Assembly: GCF_000006565.2 (NCBI RefSeq)
Contig: NC_031477.1
Span: 3,678,137 to 3,742,136 of the forward strand
Reading direction: 5' to 3'
Origin: Toxoplasma gondii ME49
Taxonomy: Eukaryota; Apicomplexa; Conoidasida; Eucoccidiorida; Sarcocystidae
Length of the DNA stretch: 64,000 bases
The translations under genes were made by a program, and so were the position numbers. A model generated the notes under the pieces. The model had not been told where the DNA came from and made no database searches. It was given only the letters and a program-made list of their open reading frames with translations. Positions 34,891-46,106 of the stretch are shown here, in pieces (within the stretch, counting starts at the first letter, position 1; every line of letters begins with the position of its first letter).

Positions 34891-37800
34891 ATGGAAAACA
34901 GACATGCATGTGGTCTCGCCGGGATGGCCTCACCCGTCTTCAACAGAGGGCCTTCTTCTCCGAAAACGGGTGCGGTCTCTCGAGAAACAGGCCTCCCCGA
35001 TGCGCGACGAACGCCGTCCGTCTCTCCTGCCTCATCCTCCCGTCCTTGTAGTGCCCTTTTATCCGGCGCTTCTAACCGCCATCCAACTCCTTCCTCTGCT
35101 TTTTCTGTCTCCTCCCCCTCTTCCTCTGTCTCCTCTCCTCCTGTCTGCCTTCGTTCTCAGGCTTCTTCGGCTTCTCTCCGTCCGTCGGAAGAGGGCGAGG
35201 TTGTCGACGCTCCGTGTGGGCGGCGCCAATCGGCTCTCTCTCACGCATTCTCTGGAAAAAAATCGTCTCAGAAGTCTTCAGGTTCTTTTTCTCAGCCGCG
35301 GACACTGCACCTGCGTCTCAGCGACTGGTCCAGACGCGACAGAGGACCTCTTAGACGGGAAGGGGGAGACATTCTGCTCGCAGAAAGCTCCGCAGACACC
35401 CTGGAACCGCAGCCTCGCCTCCACCTCGCCTGCGACTTCCCTTCGGTCTGCTCGCTGACTTCACCCCACACTGAGTGCAGGGACTTGCATGTCGCCTCCC
35501 GCCCTGTCGTGGTTGGAGAAGACGCCCTGCGAGACCAGAGGTCCTTAGAAGAAGAGCGACGAGAAGAAGCAGGCTCACGGGGGGACGCCGAGACTTTCGG
35601 AGCAACGCCGAGGAACGAGACGACTCCGGCTGCGTCGGTTCTCTCGTCAGCTGGAGCAGGCACTCCTTGCACCAGCTTCGTGGATGCTGATCCTCGCTTC
35701 TGTCGTCGATTCCCTCGCGCCTATCTGCGCTTAACGTCGGAGACAAGCGTCGCCGACGGAGAAGAAAGCGGTGGTTTCGCTGGCGTTTCAGAGCGGGCGA
35801 GGACAGACAGAGCGGGAGGAGGAGACCCTGGGGGCGTGAGGCGCCTTTTGAAACGCATGCAGCGGCTCCGACAGAGACCTCCTTGCCGTGAGAGAGAGAG
35901 ACAGCGAGGAGACAGTCGAGACGGTTTCAAGCATAAGGCCTCCGCCTCCGCTTGGTTCTCGGGAGACGCGTTCAGACGAGAACTCCGAAAAAAATGTTTT
36001 CAGTGCTCGCGGACTTGGCGAAAACTCTCCCGAGATCCCTACAGCGGAGCGCATGCGCGCAGCGTCAATATCGTCGACCTGTATGCCGCTTACGACGAAG
36101 TTCACGAAGCCCCACACAATGAAAACCTGCATTCTCAGCTTTTCTCGCGCGTCCTGTCTCCCTCGAAACGGACAGGAGAGAAAAACGACAAGGCCTCATC
36201 TGCGCAACGACAGAAGGAAGCTGCGAGAGACACACCCATTTTTGCCTCTTCTAACTCCCAGGAAAGAGTCTCTACAGCTCCTCCTACCACACTCAGACGC
36301 TGTCTCTACACTTCCCATGGCTTTTGCGGAAGAGAGCGAATTTCGCTCTGGATCGCCCTCGTCCTCATTGGAATTCTCGTAAGGAAACAGACATTCCATG
36401 TACTTCTGTATGCCAGAGTCTGACTACCTGCATGCGCATATGCATGTGTGTATCTATGTATGTGTACATACATGTAACTAAATATATATATATATATAAT
36501 ATGTTTATGTATATATATATATATGTATATATGCACATGCATGCTCATTTACGTTTGCTTTTGACTGTGCGCGAGTTCCTGAGTAAGCGTTAACCTTCGG
36601 TGTCGCGACTGCACCCTTCTGGATGGTGATCTAGTCCTATGTGCATGCATCCGCCGCTCCTGTCATGTCAGCACTGTCGGTGAACATCCACCTGTGCTCC
36701 TTTTCAGACGGCGCTGGTTTCGTATTTCCTCGACTGGGGGGTCGACTTTGTTCTTCTGCCGCTCCAAGAAAACGCCGTTCAGCGCCACTCCTACACAGCC
36801 ATTTTTGCGTATTCGGTCGCTTGTGCAGTTGTGGCGACCGCCTGCTGTCTTTTGGTTCCTCAGAGTCAAGGTAAAGCATCTCCTTTTCTTTCTTTTGTCG
36901 ACCGTTGCTTCCCCGCTCTGTCCATGTTTTTCATCCCGTGCCCCTCGTCTTTTTCGAGCGCCTTCTTGTTCTCGTGTGGAGACTCTGCGTCTCCTCGGGT
37001 GTCCTGCCTGCTTCTCCCGTTCCTCGCCTCTGCAACAAGGATCGAAGACAGACGACTCGCAGACTGAAAGAAGGAAATCTTCGGTGCTCTGCTGTCGATG
37101 TATCTGCTTTTGTCTATTCGCTTTTTATCTACATCGACGAGGGCTCTTTGTATCCATCGCGTTGAGCTTATGGACCAAAAGCTATCTGTAGATCTGTGTA
37201 TTTGCCTATTGCGATTGACGTGTCTATCCACAAATACCTATCCGTCTGAAGCTCTCTCTTCATGTCTTTGTCTCTCTGTCTATTTGTCTGTCGACATCGA
37301 CCCAGATCTGCCGATCTCGATGCATCGATCTCACTCTGTTTCTTCTCCTCTTTCTTCCCCTTCTGTCCCTTGGTCGCCCTGCTTCTCTCTCGCGCAGGAT
37401 CTGGGATTCCGGAGTTGCGCACCGTCTTGTCAGGTTCCTTTCTCCCGGACTTTTGTGCATGGCCGACGTTCTTTGCGCGATGCGTAGGCCTCCTGGCGTG
37501 TATTTGCGGAGGTTTGTCGGTGGGGAAGGAAGGACCAGTTGTGCATTTGTCTGCGATTCTCGCGACCCAGCTGTGTCGCCTGAGACCGCTCCAAGCTCTC
37601 ACCGCTTCGCCGTCGAAGTTGCTCTCCATTCTCGACGTTGCAGTCGCCGCTGGCGTCACCGCCACCTTCGGTACGCCCTTCGGTGGGGTCTTGTTCTCGA
37701 TCGAAGTGACAGCGACGTTCTTCCTCGTGCATGCGCTCTGGAAGAGCTACTTCTGCTGCATCTTCTGCGTCCTCACGTTCCGCCTCCTCCATGAGAGGCT

Positions 37801-39298
37801 GTCTCCTATTGAACAGCTGTACCAAGGCACGCAGCTCCCGAGCTTCGACGTCTCCTGGGAAGTCCTCAGCTTCGCGATTCTCGGCGCCGTCTGCGGGTGT
37901 CTCGGTGGCCTCTTCGTCTGGGCTGCGAGCAAAGTTTTTCAACTCTCTCGCAAGCATGTCTATCCAAGTGCTGGCCGAAAGATTCTTTTCGTGTCAGCCG
38001 TCATGCTCGCTCTAAACGTTCTCAGCCACCACTCCGTCGTTCTGAAGAGCGAGGTGAGAACTACCGAGGAAACGCGACGGGAACGCGAGGGCCAGGGAAC
38101 AAGAAGGCAATCCTTCGGAAGAACTCACGACACTCGAGGGAGAAACAAAGCAACGCGGCAAGACGGAACACAGGGAGAAGGAGAAGGTCGCAGGCTGACC
38201 TCTGAGGCCCTATCTCTCCAGAGGCGCTTCAGAGAGAAACCAGGCACACAGAGCGTCGTGACGGGTGTCAAAACGGGTGCCTCGAGCGGATGCACATAGA
38301 CTTGGCAGGCGATCGCCAGAGAAACGGAGAGTTTTCGCAGAAAGAGACGGGCATTCAAAAGGAAAGAAGAGATGCAGCTTCGTGAGAGACAGGATGGGCA
38401 TTCAGTACGGATAGACAACAGCCAAGTGTGTGAGGGAGAGGAAATGCATTCAGATGAGACGGAACAAACGTTCTCGGCGAAAAACGTCCTTGTCACAGGT
38501 CGAGACCGTATCGATACACTTTCGGAGACCGACGCGGCACCGGTAAAATGCAACGTTGAGTAGAGCGCAGATCTCAGAATGAGGCTCGACCGTGTTTTTG
38601 TTGCGAGAGAAGAAACTTTCTTCGGTTTTGAGAGACGCTGGACGGCTGTGCAGGATCGGCTCAAACTCGGCGAATTCTTCGACGTCGAGAGCTTGGATAC
38701 AAACAAATGGAGTTCTCATGTCTTTCTCTCCCTCTTCCTCTTCGTCCTCTTCAAGTTCGCCGCGACCATTCTTTCCGTCGCCTGTCCTGTCCCCGCCGGA
38801 ATCTTCACTCCCATCTTCGTTTGTGGAGCTGCTCTAGGTACACATCGGAACTCTTCCATGTGCATGCAAATGAGTCGATGTCCGCATCAAGGTGCTCTCT
38901 CCGCATCTCGCAGAACGCAGAGACTTCCTCCTCACATCCAGATACCTACAAATGCATATATGAACTCACATGAATATTCATTATATACATGTATATGCAT
39001 GCGTCTAGGCGTCTGCATCTATGTGGGGAGAGAGGGATGTGCATTTGTGTCTCTCTAGCGCTGTATACAAGATGGAATGTTATTTCCGACCTCGGTGAGA
39101 CGGTTTTTGTGCTCTCGCAGGGCGGCTGTATGGAAAGATTTTAAGGCATTTTGTGCCTACTCTGTCGTCTCCCGCCGCATACGCCCTTGTTGGAGCGGCC
39201 TCTCTCGCCGCAGGAACAACTCGAACAATCAGCGTACGTCTTCTTCACCTCAGTGCCTGCGAACCTCCACACATGTGGAAGCCTTGGAGAGTTCCGCA

Positions 39299-39331
<33 letters not shown>

Positions 39332-39811
39332 GTATTTATATCCATATTTGTATTTTTGTATGTATGTATGTATATATGTATGTGTATGTTCATTCGTGTA
39401 CATGCATAGTTGTCCCTCTGTGCATGCAGTATGTTGAGGACAATGAGACAGGGGCATTGTTTGTCGACACGGAGGGAGGCAGTCGCCAAAGGCACCGCGT
39501 CGTTCGCTGGTGCGAGCCGCGGCTTCTTTCTGTCCTTCTTCCTGCATGCCTGTATCCTGTGTGCGCCTTGCGCCTGTCTCGAGAGAATCCGACACACTTA
39601 ATTTACAATTTTGACAGACTTCCACTTTGAAAAAGTCGACCATGTTACAACTTACATTAAGAAAAGAAATATCTTACAGTTACGAAAAACATGGTGTGCC
39701 TTGACGTTTACCTGTACAGATGGATAACTATACATCTTTACCAATATTCATATCAACCTATACATACGTAAATATTATGTATGCATGTACGTATGTAAAT
39801 TCAAGTAAATG

Positions 39812-39844
<33 letters not shown>

Positions 39845-42800
39845 TTATATGTGCATGTATGGATGTATATATGTATATGTATGTAGGTAAAGGTGGAGGT
39901 GTGCTGTGGCATGTCCGAGGCTGTGTGCGCATGCGTTGCGTTTCGGCTTCGTCAGTGGCTTTGTGTCTCAGGATTTCGTTTCTTCTTTGCGCAGGTCAGC
40001 GTGATTGTTTTCGAGCTTACAGGAAAACTAAGTCACATGATTCCAGTTCTTCTCGCCGTTCTCATTGCCTACGGGGTCAACGGCTTCTTCACGATTTCGA
40101 TCTACGACGTCATGCTGCTGATCAAAGACCTGCCGTATGTGCCCAAGCTGAAGTCCATGCATGCGTACAATCTCCAGGCCAAAGACATCATGGCGGCGAC
40201 GGCTTATAGTCGGAGAGCGGTCGGCACAGCGACGGCGGAGGGCGAGGGCCGAGGAGACAGCCGCGACAGCAGAGACGTCAGGCTGTGCACTGATGGCCTG
40301 TCGAGAAGGCGAGTGCAGAACGAGGACTTGCCCTTGACTGTGGAGATCGAGCTGCCTTGGCTCCGAAGCGAGCAGGCAAGAACAAGCGAGAAGAGATACG
40401 AAAGCACGGGCAAACACGACAGCAGCTCCCGGCCCTCTTCTCCTGTTCCGCTTCTCTTGAAAGAGAAAGATGCAGGGAACGCGGTGCTCATGCAGAGCGA
40501 GGAAGAGACGACCGAATCTAGCGGCGACTCTCCCGCCGGCGGGTCTCTTTCCGGTGTCTGCCGATGGAGCAGCTCGGCTGTACGTACACACGAGATGGGG
40601 ACGGAACTCCGAGGAGATCATTGCGGCAGCGACTCCATGCCGGGCAGAGGAGAAGGCGAATCAAGCGGCGACGAGATCGAGGAAACGCGCGACCACGATG
40701 TCGGCTGTTTCGACGAAACGCCGTCGCCGGAAGATGAAGAAGATGCGTTCATCGTAGCCATCGACAAGGAGAGAAGCACTGTTCTGGACCTCGTGTTCTG
40801 TCGCCTTCTTTACGCAGGCGTCGCGATTCCAGTGGTGTCGAGCGTTGCGCATCCGCGCGTTGAAGGCGCCGTTCCTCTCTCTGCTCTGGACAGGTACTTG
40901 GCTTCTCTTGACATCATCTCTGTCTCGCCTTCTGCTCCGACCCCCGCCGTCTTCTCGCCCTTCTCCCCTCGGCCTCTGTCGCGGCCGCCGGCCTTCCGCG
41001 ATTCGCGTTTCCCTCGCAGAAAGCGCCTGTCTCTACAGCGGCTCGGCGGCCAAGTGCGGCGGCTCCTTGTTCGGGACTCCGGGAGAGAAAGGCGTTCGTA
41101 CGGAAGCGGAGAAAGAAGAAGACTGGAGAACAGAGGCGGACGCAGTCGCGACCCAGGCCCCACACAGACACAAGGAGCGGACAAACCGGGGAAATATGTT
41201 CTCTGGAAAGCCACAGAAGAAGAAGAGGAGGAGGAGGAAGAGGAAGAAGAAGAGGAGGAAGAAGAGGAGGAGACCGATGCGGGACTTCCAGGAGCAGAAG
41301 GGAGAACTGGGTGGAGATCGTGCGCAGAGACTGGAAGAGGAAGCAGCTCTGAAGAGGCATCCGGAGCGAGAATGGAAATCCAAGAGCGAAGACGAACAAA
41401 AGAGAGCCGAAGGACGGACGCAGACAGAAAAAGAGGCAGCAGAGTCGCTGCTGCGCGTCGCCACCAGCGGAGACAGTGTCATGAGACAGACGAAAGCGAG
41501 AAAGAAGGCACAGTCGCCGGACAACGGAGTGAAACAGGTAGAATCAGAGAGACAAACAGAAAGAGAGAAGAAAGAGAGAGGCGAAGGAGAGAGGCGAAGG
41601 AGAGAGGCTGAGGCGAAGAAGAAGGGGAGAAAGAGAGGGAGATAGCGAAGGGAAAAGAAACAGATTCAAAGACCGGAAGATAAACAAAGAGCGGACCAGA
41701 ACGAAGCTTTTGGTCAGTTTCAATATCCAGGGCAGGGCGCTGAATTGGATACCCAGAGAACTGTGCACTCTGTCGCTATCTCGTTGCTCTTCTCGCTCTT
41801 GTGTAAGGCTGCCTGTTTCCTTCTTTCTTGACGTATGTTCGCAGAGCAAAGAGAGAGGACAGCCATGCGTCGGCGTCAGTTCGTCTCAGACGAGACGATG
41901 GCGCACAGTGAACTCACGCGACTTGCCACTGAAGAAATGCGCGCAGAGGAAGAGGAGACTTTGGCGACTGTGACTCGTCGAATTCTCGCGCGAGTGGTGA
42001 GACTCTAAAGGGTCCAGGTTTCACCATTTTTCGAGCTAGCGGAAAGAAACGCAAGATGTGAGGGCTGTTGAGAGGACGAAAGAGGCAGTTCTCTGCATGC
42101 ATTTTGAACTCTCGTCCTGCTGAGACTTCCCTGGATCTCCGACGCTAGCGGGTGCACATGATGTTCCTGCGTGCTTCACTCGAAAACGCTTTGCACGCAA
42201 GCTGTCTAGACAGTGTCTGGGAGCACAGAGACAGAAAATCAGCTGGTCTCCGCGAATCCGAGTGTGATTGTCTATCTGCCTATCTGAATAGAGTTCTGTA
42301 TGAAGAGAAGGAAGTCTGTGGCTATTTTTCTATCCGCGTATCTATTATCTATGTCTTGGTCGACAGCTACGTCTGCATCTGCATCATGTGTACCTGCAGC
42401 TATTTTTGACATATTTTTCAGTTTTGGTAAAACGCTTGTATGGTCCACCAAAAGGTCTTCTGGTGTCTTCCTTGCATGCACTGGCTTCCTTCGTCGCCTC
42501 TTTCCGATTCGCGAGACCTTCGGCATCTGCGACTTCTTTCCTTCCTCTCGTGGGTGTTGCATGCATTTGGAAGTTGCACTTGGCACGACTCCCCGAGGTG
42601 GACTCCTGCATGGCATCTCGAAGGTCTCTGCTCAGTGGATCCAAGTTTTCCTTTGCGTCTGTGCATGCGCCGCTTATTCAGCTCGCGCTTTACTCCCCCG
42701 TCGAACTCCTCTGTCTAGACAGCTTCCCCATCGACTGGACTCGCCTCGAGGTCGACGCGGCGCCTCTCTGTGTCCTTCCAGGAACTCCCGTGGTAGACGA

Positions 42801-44050
42801 GAAAACAAGAAGAAACAAGGCTCTCTGCACAGCTGAGAAGAGGGCAAAAGCCACAGGCTCGCGTTTTTATATTTATCTGTAGAGCGGAACCCCCCCGTGT
42901 CAACGGACAGCTGCATAGAGGAACATGTAAAACAGGCAAGCATGTAGGACTGCATATACATCTACGGAACTCTACACATGCATATATATACATATATATA
43001 TACATATATATATACATATATATATATTTGTTTTTTTTAATTGTTTGTTTATGCTTGGATGGGGGTGTCGGAGGAGTGTAGAAGCATGCGAACACCCCTG
43101 GTCGTTTTAGCATGAACCTCTGTGCACGGTGTTCGCAGATTGGATCTAAGTCTAAGCCAGCGTTGGTCGCTAGGAAGCGTCTTTTTGCGGGCGATTTATT
43201 GCCTGTATTTTCCCTGTTGCATGCAGAGCAAAGTTCACTTCATGTTCACCATGCTCTTTCTGGGCCAGGTCTTCGTCTCCGACAACGCTGGCTTGCTTCT
43301 GGGTAAGCCTCGCTTTCTCCTTTGCATGCAGCGCGAAGCAGACACAGATCTTGCATGCAGCGAGAACCATTTGTTGAAACGTTCATGGAAAGGCGCGTTG
43401 AAGCATCAGTGCTTTTCGGCGCTTGCTTCTCCTCAACAGGAACCAAAGGAGGGAGAGAGCTGGGGAGGTACGGGCGCATCTGTCCTGAAGCATTTTACAG
43501 TCGTCATTGTCTCCATTTCCAGACTTTCTTCTCTTGATAAAGACGCACGAAGCATCTTTATCGCTCCGATGAAGGCCACCGTCCCTGAACGTTTATCCGA
43601 AAAGTTTGTCATGCTCTTCACAGTCTGGAAGGTGATGCATGCAACGATTACTAAGAGCGCATGCTTGCAGTTCGACAGAGTTCTTCTCCGAAAACACATA
43701 CTCCATCACAGAACACCTCCTCGTAGCTGTCGCTCTCTTTCACCTTCCACTGCTCCCTTCCCAACTGCAAGACTGTGATACATTGACACTGTGTGCCCCT
43801 TCCATGTCTCTGGAACCTCAAGAATTCTCTTGTTTTCCTTTCAGGTGTGATTACGAAGCAATCCTTGATGCAGGCAGACGACGCAGCGACTTCTTCCTTG
43901 TCCCCGGGAACGCGAGAAGGGTGTCAGAGACAGGCAAACACTGTGAAGGAAACCTTCCACCTTTTCTCCCTCCTCAAGAGCGAAATTCGCCGCCTCTGCA
44001 GACCGGCGCGCCTGCATGCGCGACACAAGTTCCCAGTCCGAATCTCCTGA
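34891..44050 (+). CDS. CLC-family voltage-gated chloride channel
   Basis: This multipass CLC protein moves chloride across a plasma or organelle membrane. Exons: 34891-36378, 36708-36870, 37398-38053, 38654-38837, 39121-39233, 39995-41537, 41845-41996, 42682-42789, 43227-43302, 43845-44050; all GT-AG and in phase, giving 1562 aa. Start ATG 34891 (AAGATGG) is preferred over in-frame ATG 34768. About 480 Ser/Arg-rich residues precede the first membrane helix. Selectivity and gating motifs are present: GSGIPE at 551-556, GKEGP with gating Glu595, GIFTP at 818-822 and Tyr905 in SIYD. FSIEVTATFF places Val654 where exchangers have the proton glutamate, as in ClC-0/1/2 channels. The cytosolic part has two CBS domains, begun by KDIM at 931 and ended by GVITKQSL, separated by a charged linker with about 20 consecutive Glu near residue 1280. 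Confidence 0.95.
41216..41272 (+). repeat. In-frame GAR trinucleotide run (poly-Glu)
   Basis: Mixed GAA and GAG codons encode about 20 Glu in the CLC linker between CBS domains. Mixed codons argue that the tract is kept at protein level and is not a fresh slippage product. Confidence 0.85.
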
Positions 44051-44810
44051 AGAGCGAGAGGCTGAGGTGTACAGTGCATCCGAAAGAATGTATTTACACC
44101 TGAATGTGATAGATTTCCGTTGATCACTTTGCACATCTTCTTTCGAGAACAAGACGGACAAATGTGCAGCAAAAACGATTTGTGAAGAGGAGAGGAAAAG
44201 AGGACGAGCCAGAAGATGGCGAAACGAAAATGAGTCACACGACGAGCAACCCACCGACGCTACGTCCCCAAGAGTGTTCCGGCTGCTCACTCGTCGACAA
44301 GATACCTTCTGCATGCACCGCGCTTCGAAACAGCGCACTGCGATGTCTCCGCGTACATTGCACACTCCAGAACAGAGCGTTTCGTGGTGGACCAGAGCGT
44401 TGTTTCTGTGTGATGTCCTGCTCCCCATCGTGGACGAAAAAGACTGTGTCAGTCTCTTGCATGCACCTCTGAAAACATCGAGTGTCTGATGCGGGCGTCG
44501 TCCTTTCGTTTGCTGGCCTCCTCGCGGCTTCGACGCGTGGAGAACCAAGATGCAGTCCAACATCTCTCCAGCCAACAGGAGACGCCAATGCAGACTGCAT
44601 GCGCTGCTCTCGAGGTCGCCGTCCGTGTCGGCGACAGGCCGAAAAAAGTCGAAAAATCTGGCGCTGTTCCAGAGAAGCAGCGACGAAACGTATCCCGCGA
44701 CAGACAAGCAAGAAAGCGATCGCCTCCACCTTGCGTCTGAGGTCAGCAACAAAGCGGCGGGGACAAAGGCAGCAGCCTGCGTGGAAAGCTAAAGTCGAGA
44801 ACGGAAGCCA
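44051..44810. other. Convergent 3' spacer between CLC and DOHH
   Basis: It should contain both 3' UTRs. A 303-codon minus frame spans 43841-44752, but it overlaps the CLC last exon and has no family features. Nothing else is seen. Confidence 0.6.
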
Positions 44811-45105
44811 TCAGCAGACGCCGAGCTCGAGGCCCAGTTCTTCTTGCATGCTGTCCAGACCGACTAGACAGCTCTCTCGCACCACACGGTCGGGGTCGTT
44901 GGCGTACGTTTGCCTGAAAAAAATAAACACACAGACAAGTCTCCCTCTGAATCTACGAATACGTTCATATATATATATATACATATATGCATACACACAC
45001 ATGTATATATATATGTATGTATGTAAATGTTAGCACCTCTACACAACACACAGACCAGTCCTTATGTATACATACACATATATCCACATATATATATATA
45101 TTTAC

Positions 45106-45140
<35 letters not shown>

Positions 45141-46073
45141 CGTATGTAGATATATACATGTAGATATACATGTGTTGATGGATAAGTGTAGCGAAACGCC
45201 TCAGAGCGAGTGCAGATCTTACAGGAGTCGAATGACTGTGTCCTGGACGCTGGTTGCGCCGTCTTCCCACCGCGTCTCCGCAGCTCCGGCGGAGGCGCCG
45301 AGCGACCCAAGAGCGAGGGCAGCTTCGTGACGCGCCATGGGATGTTCCCTGGCGTTTTCGAGGCACTGCGCGAGCGCAGCGAACGTTGCGCGCGCGGCGG
45401 TCGCTTCGCTGTGTTCGACCTTCAACTGTTCCTTCAAGAACTCGGGAGTCTCCCTGTACTGCGGAGGCGCGTTCGCTGCGCCGTCGTGCTCAGGAGCAGG
45501 CGCAGGCGCGTCACCCTGGACCGCTGCGTCGCCTGCAGAGGCCGAGGGGATGCGCAGCTGACCGAGAACGAAGGCAATTTCATGGCGGAGAATGGCAGAC
45601 GAGGAGTCGCGGGAGAGCACGAGCGCCAGCATCGCCGTCGCCTTTGGGGAGTTCAGATTGCGCAGTGTAGTCATGGCGCGGTAGCTGCAGAGCGCGGGAG
45701 GGACAGGCGAGAGCAGAAGATGTGCGAGGACACAGAGGAGACCGACGCATGCATGCGCGAGGGAGGGAAGATGCGCCGCTTGGACGCTCTGAAGAGCCGA
45801 GAGACGCAGACGGGGAATGCCGAGCTTCAGACTCACGCGCTCGCCCCGTCGGCATCTCCGCCGCGTCTGCTCAGACACGACGGCCGTGAGCAATGCAAGT
45901 GCAACTCCCCCTTATCCACTCGATCGCTGTATCGCAAAAAGGTAAAACCTGGACGGCCTCAGCCTCACACACATGCACATGCATATATCAATAGACCTTT
46001 CTATCTCCAAATGGAATTATCGACGGATAGGTATACATACCGATGTATCTATGTCTATATTTGTATCTGAAAG

Positions 46074-46106
<33 letters not shown>

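Noticed and set aside
43841..44752. 303-codon minus-strand frame between CLC and DOHH
   Set aside because: It overlaps the CLC last exon on the other strand, has no family features and occupies what should be two 3' UTRs.
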